Source: a virus
Virus record (IMG/VR): IMGVR_UViG_3300042869_000676
Coordinates: 1-64,000 of that record
Reading direction: 5' to 3' (one strand)
Length of the DNA: 64,000 nucleotides
Part shown: positions 7,606 through 14,523 of the stretch, one piece after another
How positions within the stretch are numbered: position 1 is the stretch's first letter
Layout: every line of letters begins with the position of its first letter
Made by a program: the position numbers and the translations under genes
Notes under the pieces: model-generated
Databases searched by the model: none
What the model was told of the DNA's origin: nothing
What the model saw: only the letters and a program-made list of their open reading frames with translations

Positions 7606-7823
7606 AACCGCAAATCAACGACGGAGGACCAGCTTTCCCCATGACTGGCGAAGGATGCCATAATCCGCTTTACTCTCAACCCGGAATGACGTTACGAGAT
7701 TATTTCGCAGGTCAGGCTTTGGCGGGTATGCCGTGGTCTTATGAAATTTCGCGCAAAGACCAAGCCCAAAAATGTTTTCAAATTGCCGACGCTATGCTCG
7801 CAGAACGGGAGACCAAAAAATGA
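7602..7823 (+). CDS. Small phage protein with DGGPAFP / GMTLRDYFAGQAL motif
   Basis: 73 residues. The DGGPAFP and PGMTLRDYFAGQAL signature is widespread in small phage and prophage proteins of unknown function, usually in early or accessory clusters. Start ATG 7602 is set by the ATGA overlap with the upstream gene; an earlier start at 7548 would lie inside it. Overlaps the next gene by ATGA (7820). Confidence 0.75.
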   Translation: MKPQINDGGPAFPMTGEGCHNPLYSQPGMTLRDYFAGQALAGMPWSYEISRKDQAQKCFQIADAMLAERETKK

Positions 7824-8026
7824 AACATCATACTTTCGATGAAATCCAAGCTAAAGCCTATAAGCTAAACAACTTATGGAAAGAGTTTATAGCTTTGCTT
7901 GAGACCACAGAAGAAAGCGACTCTGGTAACGAGTTTCGCCCAAATTATATTGGTTCTTGCCGCACATTAGATGCCGACAGAATGAATCAAATCATCAAAG
8001 AAGCTAAAAAAGAGATTAGCAAATGA
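7820..8026 (+). CDS. Small helical protein
   Basis: 68 residues, ATGA-coupled at both ends (7820 and 8023). Helical and charged, no known motif; the central segment (ETTEESDSGNEFRPNY) is acidic. One of a run of tiny coupled genes in an early operon. Function unknown. Confidence 0.65.
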   Translation: MKHHTFDEIQAKAYKLNNLWKEFIALLETTEESDSGNEFRPNYIGSCRTLDADRMNQIIKEAKKEISK

Positions 8027-8208
8027 AGACTTTAAAAGAATTAAAAATCGAAATGGAATTGGCTAGGGAAACTTACAACGAACACCTTAAAACCCTTGAG
8101 CCGTACAAACGAACCTATATTAAAGCTCTTGAAGCCTACGATAAAGCTCTGGACGATGCTCTTGAAGATGCTCATACCAATCAAGAAAAGAAGGCTAAAA
8201 ACAAATGA
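8023..8208 (+). CDS. Small coiled-coil protein
   Basis: 61 residues, almost wholly helical, with heptad-like spacing (LKELKIEMELARETYNEHLK...) and a basic C-terminus. ATGA-coupled at both ends (8023, 8205). Probably an oligomerising small protein; function unknown. Confidence 0.65.
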   Translation: MKTLKELKIEMELARETYNEHLKTLEPYKRTYIKALEAYDKALDDALEDAHTNQEKKAKNK

Positions 8209-8756
8209 ACTCACCTGATCAACCATGCCAAACCACGCCCGCTGGCGATCTACGACAGCAAATACTGGATAGTCGCGTGCCAAAAAACGAACGCGAGTGG
8301 TGGGCTGCTAGGGAAATTGAAAAACTCGAACGCGAACTCACCGCCGCGAATGCGGAGTTGGCCATTGCCGAAAACTGGGTGGAGCACCACTCCAAACACG
8401 CCGACGATTTGATCTCCGAAAACGTCCGCCTCCGCGCCGAGGTGGAGCGGTTTAAGGAATGGCTCGCAGACCCGCACAACCTGCACGCTCACTGCCTCCG
8501 CACGCTTACCGAGGGTCAGATCGCGCACTTGTTCGGCGAGCGTATGACCGCAATCGTCAACCGCGCCGATAAAGCCGAGGCTGAATGTGTGAGGCTAAAA
8601 TCTCTCGGCAGTTGGGCGCATACTTGCGTTCACCACAACGATGCTGAAAGAAAAGCGGCGATGTGTTGCCCCGTTTGCGACTATTTTGGAAACGACAAAT
8701 TAATTACAGCAGAAAGAATTGAAGCGTGGCAAGCTGCGCTAAAGGATAACAAATGA
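8205..8756 (+). CDS. Coiled-coil protein with C-terminal CCPVC pair
   Basis: 183 residues. A long coiled coil (about residues 35-85, EKLERELTAANAELAIAE then ENVRLRAEVERFKEWL) is followed by a region ending in H-x-C-x2-H and CCPVC (about 141-158), which could bind zinc. The gene is clearly more G/C-rich than the tiny genes on both sides, which suggests a separate origin. Similar proteins (coiled coil, DPHNLHAHC-type centre) occur in phages of unrelated hosts. ATGA-coupled to both neighbours. Function unknown. Confidence 0.7.
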   Translation: MNSPDQPCQTTPAGDLRQQILDSRVPKNEREWWAAREIEKLERELTAANAELAIAENWVEHHSKHADDLISENVRLRAEVERFKEWLADPHNLHAHCLRTLTEGQIAHLFGERMTAIVNRADKAEAECVRLKSLGSWAHTCVHHNDAERKAAMCCPVCDYFGNDKLITAERIEAWQAALKDNK

Positions 8757-8956
8757 ACAAAACACCTACATCCCCAACTGACACAGAAATGCTCAACTGG
8801 CTCGACCAACAAGGAGACCATTACGAATGGAAAGTGCAGCTTCCAACTGACTACCCTAAAGTAGCCGATGCCGTTTTTATATGCCGCAACACAACAAGCG
8901 GTTACAAAACCATACGCGAAGCAATAAATTCAGCTATGAAAAATAGCAAACGATGA
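8753..8956 (+). CDS. Small phage protein, TDTEMLNWL type
   Basis: 67 residues starting ATG 8753 (ATGA overlap). The N-terminal TDTEMLNWL-x-Q segment followed by a Y-KTIREAI-A C-terminal helix is a pattern common in small phage proteins without known function. ATGA-coupled to the next gene at 8953. Confidence 0.65.
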   Translation: MNKTPTSPTDTEMLNWLDQQGDHYEWKVQLPTDYPKVADAVFICRNTTSGYKTIREAINSAMKNSKR

Positions 8957-9138
8957 ATACTCCTCGCACCTATGATATTTTAAGTGCTAAAGCCTCTCTG
9001 CTCTCTAGTATGGGGCTTCGCTTAAAGTTATGGCAAGACGGCGAGTTGTGGAGATGGCAGTGGAACAACGGTTTAGCTGGCTGCACTGACGCCCAAACCA
9101 AAGCTGTTGCTTTAGTTTTCGCCTTAGAGAACATCTAA
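8953..9138 (+). CDS. Small uncharacterised protein
   Basis: 61 residues, the last of the run of ATGA-coupled genes that begins at 6614. Trp-rich middle (LWQDGELWRWQWNNG) and a C-terminal helix. No known family recognised. Function unknown. Confidence 0.6.
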   Translation: MNTPRTYDILSAKASLLSSMGLRLKLWQDGELWRWQWNNGLAGCTDAQTKAVALVFALENI

Positions 9139-9150
9139 CTAAACATCTAA

Positions 9151-9175
9151 AGACTCTAAGTGTAAACTAGAGTCT
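9151..9175 (+). promoter_or_regulatory. GTGTAA-type promoter motif inside an inverted repeat
   Basis: AGTGTAAACT at 9159-9168 lies between AGACTC (9151-9156) and GAGTCT (9170-9175), a perfect 6-bp inverted repeat, with ATG following at once at 9176. Confidence 0.5.
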
Positions 9176-9763
9176 ATGAGTTCTGAAAAAAAAGACACAA
9201 ACTACAAATCATTCGTTAAAGAGAAAAACCTTTTAATTGACGCATGGGAAAATCCACTTAATCCTGCTGACTGGGATGATGTTATGAAGTTCTCGCAGTG
9301 CGAGAACGTTCAAGTAAATGGAGTAAAGATAGATGGCGGCAAAGAAGATTGTATCGACGCTGTTCGCGGTTTAGATTACTCGTTCACTAACATAGTTTTA
9401 AATCCACTTAACAACGGTATTACCATAAAAGGCAGCATTGATGGATGGAATTTAAAAGATATTTTATTCACTCGCAAAGGCAAAACCTACACAGTTCAAG
9501 TAGGCCAGTACGACAACTACTGGACACCTTGGACAAAACCCACAAGAAATGGCACCATTGATAATGTATCTATTGAAGACGATTCTACTGTTGTTATTGA
9601 AATTTGGGACGCTGAACTTCCAAAGCAAGTTATCAACTGTAAGAACTTGAAGGTCGTGAAGATACCAAAGATCATCTGGTTCCCATACTTCTTCTTTCGC
9701 GCTATGCAAAAAGACAAAACTTTTATCAAGAAATGTATAGACAAAATGCGTGGCAAACTTTAA
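9176..9763 (+). CDS. Uncharacterised protein with repeated beta-strand pattern
   Basis: 195 residues. The middle (about 45-165) shows short alternating strands (VQVNGVKIDGG, SFTNIVLNPLNNGITIKGSI, GTIDNVSIEDDSTVVIEIWD, KNLKVVKIPKI) like a small right-handed beta-helix, where each turn contains an N or D. The C-terminus is basic and aromatic (WFPYFFFRAMQKDKTFIKK). No catalytic motif is recognised. It could be a structural or sugar-contacting protein; this is inference from pattern only. Transcribed from the motif at 9159-9168, with the ATG directly behind it. Confidence 0.65.
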   Translation: MSSEKKDTNYKSFVKEKNLLIDAWENPLNPADWDDVMKFSQCENVQVNGVKIDGGKEDCIDAVRGLDYSFTNIVLNPLNNGITIKGSIDGWNLKDILFTRKGKTYTVQVGQYDNYWTPWTKPTRNGTIDNVSIEDDSTVVIEIWDAELPKQVINCKNLKVVKIPKIIWFPYFFFRAMQKDKTFIKKCIDKMRGKL

Positions 9764-9788
9764 TATAAATTAGTAACTGTACACTACT

Positions 9789-9983
9789 ATGGAAAATCAA
9801 ACACAAAATCAACCGCAACTCACACTAGATGTTGCTTTCAATAATGTCGCGGCTCTTTATGAGCAAGCTCGTTTAACGCCAAAGGAACACAAAGTCATGG
9901 AAGCGAGCCTTCAAATGATCTTGGAGGTCGTTAAAGACAAGCTGGCGGCGTCTCAAGGTGGTTTGTCGGGCCTTGTAAAGTAA
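9789..9983 (+). CDS. Small helical phage protein
   Basis: 64 residues, Gln/Asn-rich N-terminus then two helices (VAFNNVAALYEQARLT and EHKVMEASLQMILEVVKDKL). The pattern is familiar from small phage proteins of unknown function that are often found next to virion or late genes. A TGTACACT sequence lies at the site where other genes carry the GTGTAA motif. Followed by a strong terminator (10013-10053). Confidence 0.65.
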   Translation: MENQTQNQPQLTLDVAFNNVAALYEQARLTPKEHKVMEASLQMILEVVKDKLAASQGGLSGLVK

Positions 9984-10012
9984 TTTACAAACGTTCAACT
10001 ACATCCCTTGTG

Positions 10013-10053
10013 CCCCCAAATATGCCAACTAGGTAATTTGGGGGTATTTTTTT
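10013..10053 (+). terminator. Rho-independent terminator
   Basis: CCCCCAAAT (10013-10021) pairs with ATTTGGGGG (10036-10044), followed by TATTTTTTT. Ends the plus-strand unit that includes 9789-9983. Confidence 0.9.
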
Positions 10054-10119
10054 GTGTAATTAAACAATAACGAACCCTATATAACCAGAAGGTCCAAATT
10101 ATTAGCTTCTTAGATTTTT

Positions 10120-10476
10120 ATGGAAGAAATTTTACTTATGAACGTCTCAACAAATCCATCAGAAATAGCGTTTTTTGCGTTGATTTTTGTCCCTATTTTA
10201 CTGGTATTATTAGCTGAATTATTTTACATCAAAAAAGCTAAGAAAAATGATGACTTTTTCATTGAAAATCTCACAGAATATAGCGACTTTCCGATTGATA
10301 GCAAAGAAGCCGAAAAAGTGAGCCAAAAATTGAAGGAAAATAGCGTTGTTTTAGGAGTGAAAAAGCCCAAATCTTTCAAGACAAAAAGAAAGCCTCAAAA
10401 CACTAAGGTTTTAGCCCCAAAATCCATCAAAAAACCACGCAACGATTACCTAGCCGATCTGGTCGAAAAAAAATAA
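10120..10476 (+). CDS. Membrane-anchored small basic protein
   Basis: 118 residues. One long membrane helix at about residues 15-37 (IAFFALIFVPILLVLLAELFYI), then a linker and a highly basic Lys/Pro-rich tail (KPKSFKTKRKPQNTK...). The topology (N-terminal anchor, basic tail) would put the tail in the cytoplasm or periplasm depending on orientation. Near a spanin candidate, so a role in lysis is possible, but nothing in the sequence proves it. A second in-frame ATG is at 10138. Confidence 0.6.
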   Translation: MEEILLMNVSTNPSEIAFFALIFVPILLVLLAELFYIKKAKKNDDFFIENLTEYSDFPIDSKEAEKVSQKLKENSVVLGVKKPKSFKTKRKPQNTKVLAPKSIKKPRNDYLADLVEKK

Positions 10477-10693
10477 CCTTTTTCTCCCAAAAAACCCTTG
10501 ACAAATCATACAGCTAATATAAGGTAAGATATAGTATAGATAATAAGAGAAGAATAAGATAGATAATAGATAGATAGTAATTGATTTGTGTTTTTAAGGT
10601 TCTACCTCGACTCTCATTTTTAAATAATTAAAATTCACCTAAAATTTTTTCTTCTCACTATTATCTCTCCTATATAATATACCTATATTTTTT
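10477..10693 (+). other. Gene-free A/T-rich spacer
   Basis: A 217-base stretch without a gene. It has TTGACA at 10498-10503 and a GATA-rich segment (AGATAGATAATAGATAGATAG near 10557), but no clear -10 box at proper spacing. It may carry a promoter for 10694-10933. Confidence 0.4.
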
Positions 10694-10933
10694 ATGTTTT
10701 TCCCATATTTAATCACATACACAGCAATAGTTATCTTCTTGTTATTCATCGTGTTACCAATCGCGCTGTGCGCGAGCGTGGTAATCGGAATTTATACAAC
10801 AATATCAAAATTTTATAGCCTATTACATGAAGCAACCACAGACCTTTTCAAGTCAGCAAAAGCTGGTCTTGAGAAACTTAAAGCGAAAAAGCTATTAAAG
10901 AAAGTAATCAAAGATAACACAATAGATATATAA
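10694..10933 (+). CDS. Small membrane protein (holin-like topology)
   Basis: 79 residues: a long hydrophobic N-terminal region (about residues 4-37, LITYTAIVIFLLFIVLPIALCASVVIGIY) that could form one long or two short membrane helices, then a basic amphipathic helix (KSAKAGLEKLKAKKLLKKVIK). Small size, N-terminal hydrophobic block and basic tail are typical of holins, and a nuclease and a spanin candidate follow, but holins cannot be recognised by sequence alone. Hypothesis only. Confidence 0.55.
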   Translation: MFFPYLITYTAIVIFLLFIVLPIALCASVVIGIYTTISKFYSLLHEATTDLFKSAKAGLEKLKAKKLLKKVIKDNTIDI

Positions 10934-10998
10934 TGTGGTATAATACCCTGACCCGGATAACACTTTAGTAATTTCACAAAACGACGTAACCCTTTAAT

Positions 10999-11415
10999 AT
11001 GTATCAATATAAAGCAGAAATCATAGCAGTCATTGACGGAGACACAATTGAGGTCGATTTTGACCTTGGCTTTGGCGTTTGGCTGCGCAAACAGCGCATC
11101 AGACTAGAAGGCATTGACACTCCAGAGAGCCGCACAACAGATAAAGAAGAAAAGATTAGAGGCATTTTATCTAAAGAGAAACTAAAAGAAGTATTACTCA
11201 AGGATAAGTATATATATGTGCAAACTAAACTTGATCCTAATGAAAAGTTTGGCCGCATCTTAGCTAAGATATCAACACCTTCTGGTATAGAAGTGAATCA
11301 ATGGATGATATCTAACTACTATGCTGTTGCATATCAAGGAGAAAACAAAGAAAAGGTAAAAGAATTACATTTAGCTAATGCTAAAATACTAAAAGCAAAA
11401 GGTGAAATACAGTAG
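10999..11415 (+). CDS. Staphylococcal-nuclease-like (SNase/TNase) endonuclease
   Basis: 138 residues with all key motifs of the thermonuclease fold. VIDGDTIEVD (11-20) provides the Ca2+-binding Asp residues. RIRLEGIDTPE (33-43) contains the catalytic Arg35 and Glu43 with Asp40-Thr41. KFGR (83-86) gives the second catalytic Arg. The family cleaves DNA and RNA. No signal peptide is visible, so it would act inside the cell, for example on host nucleic acid, unless it is released at lysis. It lies between small membrane proteins and the spanin candidate. Confidence 0.9.
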   Translation: MYQYKAEIIAVIDGDTIEVDFDLGFGVWLRKQRIRLEGIDTPESRTTDKEEKIRGILSKEKLKEVLLKDKYIYVQTKLDPNEKFGRILAKISTPSGIEVNQWMISNYYAVAYQGENKEKVKELHLANAKILKAKGEIQ

Positions 11416-11423
11416 TGTAAATA
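11414..11423 (+). promoter_or_regulatory. GTGTAA-type promoter motif
   Basis: AGTGTAAATA, about 50 bases before the spanin-candidate ATG, overlapping the stop codon of the nuclease gene. Confidence 0.4.
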
Positions 11424-11472
11424 TACACATCTAAACACGAATTGAAATAAGCTAAATATAAGAGGACTAAAC

Positions 11473-12015
11473 ATGAACCAAAAAAGTGTAAATATAGTGT
11501 TATTATCTTTATTGTTAAGTGGTTGCAGTTCTTTTATGAAGATGCCAGATGGTACTGTATCTAATAAAAATGCGCCGATATTCGTTAAGCCAAACACGAA
11601 CAGCCCGGCCGTAAATAAGCAGGAGGTTGAAGCGGCACCTTCTGTCCGGCGCCCGGCAGTGGTGAGCTTCAATGCCGAAAAGTACATTATGGTAAAGGAA
11701 AGTGATTTGAATAAGCTAGTAGAAGAGAAGACTAAAGAAGCTATTTTAAATTCATATAAAATAAAGCCAAACACGAATACTATTTCTGTTAATAATGAGA
11801 ACACGAATGGTAATGTTGTAAATAATGAGCCTACTGATATTGTTCCAGTTGGGAAAGTGCCAACCGTTGAGACCTTGGTGGTTAAACCACAGGAAACTTC
11901 GTCTATTGGCAGGTACTTGGCGACGGTAGTGGTGGTGCTAGGGTTCATCTTAGGAGTGGGCTGGCTGTTCTGGAAGAACAAACTCGCCGCAGCTAAAGAA
12001 AAGAAAACCGAGTAA
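11473..12015 (+). CDS. Candidate unimolecular spanin (lipoprotein with C-terminal membrane helix)
   Basis: 180 residues. The N-terminus is a lipoprotein signal (IVLLSLLLSGC, lipid-attachment Cys18). The middle is a long Asn/Thr/Pro/Val-rich periplasmic stretch with one predicted helix (KESDLNKLVEEKTKEAI). The C-terminus has one strong membrane helix (about 148-167, LATVVVVLGFILGVGWLFW) and a basic cytoplasmic tail. An outer-membrane lipid anchor plus an inner-membrane helix on one chain is the defining topology of unimolecular spanins (phage T1 gp11 type), which fuse outer and inner membranes in the last step of lysis. The leader AGAGGA 8-13 nt before the ATG is a good ribosome site. If right, the host has an outer membrane. 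Confidence 0.7.
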   Translation: MNQKSVNIVLLSLLLSGCSSFMKMPDGTVSNKNAPIFVKPNTNSPAVNKQEVEAAPSVRRPAVVSFNAEKYIMVKESDLNKLVEEKTKEAILNSYKIKPNTNTISVNNENTNGNVVNNEPTDIVPVGKVPTVETLVVKPQETSSIGRYLATVVVVLGFILGVGWLFWKNKLAAAKEKKTE

Positions 12016-12016
12016 A

Positions 12017-12128
12017 GTGGCGCATTCTTAGGGTTGTGGCGCATTGTTTCGGTTATGGCGCATTTTTCGTGGAACATCTTTGCGTTGTGGAACATTTTTG
12101 TGGAACATCTTTAGCTTCGTGGAACATT
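12017..12128 (+). repeat. Iteron-like array: three GGCGCATT and four GTGGAACAT repeats
   Basis: Direct repeats (G/A)TGGCGCATT at 12017, 12036 and 12055 (period 19) run into GTGGAACAT(C/T) at 12069, 12087, 12100 and 12119 (steps 18, 13, 19). GTGGAACA is exactly one arm of the palindrome at 16298-16313. The same four-copy array with identical steps recurs at 17990-18049. Lies between the spanin candidate and the promoter at 12160. Confidence 0.85.
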
Positions 12129-12159
12129 TGATTTTTTAATCTTTTTTTAAGAAAAGGTA

Positions 12160-12196
12160 TTGACCAGAGGTTAAAAATCATTTTTAATTCTGGGGT
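12160..12196 (+). promoter_or_regulatory. Sigma70-type promoter, leaderless layout
   Basis: TTGACC (12160-12165), 17-nt spacer, TTTAAT (12183-12188), ATG at 12197 eight bases later. The upstream sequence GAAAAGGTATTGAC is repeated at 13378-13391, before the structured RNA region. Confidence 0.55.
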
Positions 12197-12424
12197 ATGA
12201 ATGAAACACCAATTAAAAAAGGCAGAGGTCGCCCCGCTGGTGGCACCTCTTTTGTAAACGTGTCTATCGCTGACTTGAAACGGTTCGGAGAAATTCCTGT
12301 TCCTGTTTCTCGCGTGTGGCTTGAAAAAATGGGCTTGACGGTCGCAACAATCTCACCCATTGTTAGCGAAGTTAAACAAGAAATTGCTCCCGCTATTGAA
12401 TTCAAATTGACCCAACTAAACTAA
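12197..12424 (+). CDS. Small basic protein with AT-hook-like N-terminus
   Basis: 75 residues. The N-terminus KKGRGRPAGG resembles an AT-hook (R-G-R-P core) that would bind A/T minor groove. The rest (SIADLKRFGEIPVPVSRVWLEKMGL) is a short helical region found in small phage proteins of unknown function. It sits between the iteron-like array and the RuvB-like ATPase, whose ATG overlaps its stop, so the two are co-expressed. A DNA-binding partner of the ATPase is a reasonable guess. Probable leaderless start. Confidence 0.7.
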   Translation: MNETPIKKGRGRPAGGTSFVNVSIADLKRFGEIPVPVSRVWLEKMGLTVATISPIVSEVKQEIAPAIEFKLTQLN

Positions 12425-13362
12425 TGAAAGCTCGTTTCTCCAACCTAATCGGCCAAACTGATGTCAAGAAGAAGTTCGATTTCTATCTCGACTCTCAGAA
12501 TCAATCACAACGTTTTCCTTTTGTTTTGCTCACGGGCGCAAAGGGAATGGGCAAGACCGAGTTCGCCAAAGAAGCGGCTCGATCTATCGTTGGGAAAAGT
12601 GGCGAAGCTCGCCCATTTCTTGAGATCAACTGCGGCACAATCAAAAACGCGCAAATGTTCTTTGAGCAAGTGTTCGCACCTGTGATTCAAAACAATGAAG
12701 TTACTGTTCTGCTGGATGAGTGTCATGCTCTGCCCAAAGACTTAATGACTGTGCTTCTCTCTGCTTTTAACACTGAGAAAACTGAGCGCAAACAAATCTC
12801 TTGGAAGGACGGACTCTACGAGTTCAATTTCAAGATGCAGAGTTTCATGTTGGCAACGACTGAACAAGATCGTTTGTTTGGCCCATTGAAAGATCGTTTG
12901 CTGTCGATTGATTTTCAAGCCTACTCTGTGGCGGAAACTGCTGAGATTATCAAACGCGCATTCCCTGACATTAGTTTTGAAGGTGATGTGCTTAGTCTCG
13001 TTGCCAAAACTGTTCGTGGAAATGCTCGCTCTGCTATCCAACGCGCAAAACAGATTGAGATGTATTGCCAGACGAAACACAAGAAAACGTTTGACGTTGC
13101 TGACTGGACTTCACTCTGCGACAAGATCGGCATCAACTCATCTGGTCTTTCTAATTCTGAGATTCAAGTGTTGACAACTCTTAAACAGCGCGGCGACTGC
13201 TCGCTTTCAATGTTGAGCGCAGTCACAGGTATGTCTCGCTCTGCGCTTCAACGCGACGTGGAAATCTTCCTCTTGCAGCGCGGTTACATGAAGATCGAAG
13301 GTTCCAGAAAGATTACCGCAGAAGGTGTCAAGGCTTTGTCTGCTATCGAGGAGAAAAAATAA
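12424..13362 (+). CDS. RuvB-like AAA+ ATPase with C-terminal winged helix
   Basis: 312 residues. The AAA+ core has Walker A GAKGMGKT (38-45), Walker B VLLDEC (95-100), a sensor-1-type LATTE (143-147) and PLKDR with an arginine finger (Arg158). LATTEQDRLFGPLKDR matches the RuvB signature. The C-terminus (about 245-310, GLSNSEIQVLTTLKQRG...SRSALQRDVEIFLLQRGYMKI) is a RuvB-type winged helix for DNA. RuvB drives Holliday-junction branch migration; phage versions may serve recombination or act as clamp-loader-like or replication-associated ATPases, and the sequence does not decide between these. No RuvA or RuvC is in the window. It is directly followed by the structured-RNA candidate. Confidence 0.85.
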   Translation: MKARFSNLIGQTDVKKKFDFYLDSQNQSQRFPFVLLTGAKGMGKTEFAKEAARSIVGKSGEARPFLEINCGTIKNAQMFFEQVFAPVIQNNEVTVLLDECHALPKDLMTVLLSAFNTEKTERKQISWKDGLYEFNFKMQSFMLATTEQDRLFGPLKDRLLSIDFQAYSVAETAEIIKRAFPDISFEGDVLSLVAKTVRGNARSAIQRAKQIEMYCQTKHKKTFDVADWTSLCDKIGINSSGLSNSEIQVLTTLKQRGDCSLSMLSAVTGMSRSALQRDVEIFLLQRGYMKIEGSRKITAEGVKALSAIEEKK

Positions 13363-13386
13363 AAAGAAAAAAGATAGGAAAAGGTA

Positions 13387-13420
13387 TTGACGAGTGCAGA
13401 AAAATCCTCACACTCATTTT
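13387..13420 (+). promoter_or_regulatory. Possible promoter of the structured RNA
   Basis: TTGACG (13387-13392), 18-nt spacer, CACTCA (13411-13416), close to the TACTCT -10 used at 6092. The upstream AAAAGGTATTGAC is the same as at 12153-12164. Confidence 0.4.
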
Positions 13421-13432
13421 CGTTGAGGTCAT

Positions 13433-13821
13433 CTGACTCCCGCCCCCCACGCCTGACAATACTAGGTGGGGCGGGAAATCAGGTTGTTCTTTCTAATTTT
13501 GGTTGAGAAAAAGAGTATCGAGCGCGGCGAAGAGCCAAGCGACGCCTAATCGACCAAAATTTTGTAACGCTAAAAATCCCAAGCAAGAGTGCTTCTATGT
13601 GAAAACGGTAAAAGTCCGTCACGGGAGGTAAAGCCACGAATAGAGGCTTACTCGTTACAATCTAATTTTTGTGGTGAAGCAAAGTATGGAGCAGCCCTTC
13701 CTAGTGCTGGGTATTAGCGGTTGAAAACTACCGCCGCCACATTAAAACTTTCCTCAATCCGCCGATCCACATTGGCTGGTGAGGAACCCTGGAAGTGGGT
13801 CGCGCATACTTTAATCACGCG
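13433..13821 (+). ncRNA. Candidate structured non-coding RNA, about 390-400 nt
   Basis: A gene-free stretch made of consecutive helices. (1) CTGA + CCCGCCCC (13433-13446) with GGGGCGGG + TCAG (13468-13482). (2) AATTTTGGTTGA (13495-13506) with TCGACCAAAATT (13550-13561), 12 bp with one G-U. (3) TGTAACG (13563-13569) with CGTTACA (13653-13659), enclosing hairpins AAGC/GCTT, ACGG/CCGT and GTAAaGCC/GGCTTAC. (4) TGTGGTG (13670-13676) with CGCCACA (13735-13741), enclosing CAGC/GCTG and GCGGT/ACCGC. (5) TTCCTCA (13750-13756) with TGAGGAA (13780-13786), enclosing GCCGAT/ATTGGC. (6) ACCC/GGGT. (7) CGCG/CGCG. No open frame fits it. I see no tmRNA, RNase P, 6S or group I intron signature. Ends are approximate. 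Confidence 0.7.
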
Positions 13822-13875
13822 AATAATTTTGCTAGCTAAACTAAACAATAACTGATTGCTTAACTAAATACTAAA

Positions 13876-14331
13876 ATGCCTAACTGGTGCCAAAACAACA
13901 TCGCCATCTCTGGTGATTTAAATAAATTTAAAACGTGGCTTAACGGTGAACCGTTCAGCCTGAATAAGATTGTGCCAATGGATCAAATCTTATTGGAAGA
14001 TGAAGGCTGGCATAATTGGCGCATCGAGAATTGGGGAACTAAATGGGACGTGGACGTAGAGGCTGAAATCACTTTCAGCGGAGACAGTGCGATACTTATC
14101 CACTTCAACAGTGCGTGGGGACCGCCTAACTTAGCTATCGCTAAGCTCTCAGAATCTTTTCCAGAGATTACAATTGAACACTCTTATCTTGAAGAAGGTA
14201 TGTGCTTTGTTGGCAAAGATGTCTATTCTAATGGCGCTCTTCGTAACGCAGTATGCTACGAAGACCCTAGCAAAGAAGAGTGGAAAGAACTTGCCACTGC
14301 TGAATTTAACTGGGAACCTTACGAGGAATAA
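13876..14331 (+). CDS. DUF1281-like (YubB/Api92-type) ferredoxin-fold protein
   Basis: 151 residues starting MPNWCQNNIAISG, the signature opening of the DUF1281/Api92-like ferredoxin-fold domain. The family also shows WRIENWGTKWDVD (here about residues 48-60), a beta strand with FNSAWGPP (about 77-84), and a C-terminal E/Y-rich tail. Found in plasmids, phages and integrative elements; function unknown. It follows the structured-RNA candidate by about 50 nt and is followed by a tiny gene 5 nt later. Confidence 0.8.
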   Translation: MPNWCQNNIAISGDLNKFKTWLNGEPFSLNKIVPMDQILLEDEGWHNWRIENWGTKWDVDVEAEITFSGDSAILIHFNSAWGPPNLAIAKLSESFPEITIEHSYLEEGMCFVGKDVYSNGALRNAVCYEDPSKEEWKELATAEFNWEPYEE

Positions 14332-14336
14332 AACTT

Positions 14337-14522
14337 ATGGCTAAAACTAAAACCAAAACAACTTATGCTTTCTCTGTTAATTTTTATAATTTGCTTGAAG
14401 CTGCTTCTCAGGAAGAAGCCGAAAAGCAGGTATTAGAAATTCTCCGCCAAGCTGTAGAAAAGAAAGACCTCTCAGACTTTGAGATTTACTCCCATAGCAA
14501 AGATTACTTTTTAATTCACTAA
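14337..14522 (+). CDS. Small uncharacterised protein
   Basis: 61 residues. Lys/Thr-rich N-terminus, then an alpha/beta pattern (YAFSVNFYNLLEAASQEEAEKQVLEILRQAVEKKDLSDFEIYS) like a small beta-alpha-beta unit. No known family recognised. Short gap after the DUF1281-like gene and one base before the next gene, so in the same transcript. Confidence 0.6.
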   Translation: MAKTKTKTTYAFSVNFYNLLEAASQEEAEKQVLEILRQAVEKKDLSDFEIYSHSKDYFLIH

Positions 14523-14523
14523 A

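Noticed and set aside
13433-13821. tmRNA, RNase P RNA or group I intron
   Set aside because: No tRNA-like ends with TTCGA and CCA, no RNase P CR-I/CR-V words, and no intron P-Q-R-S core. Flanking genes are complete and not interrupted.
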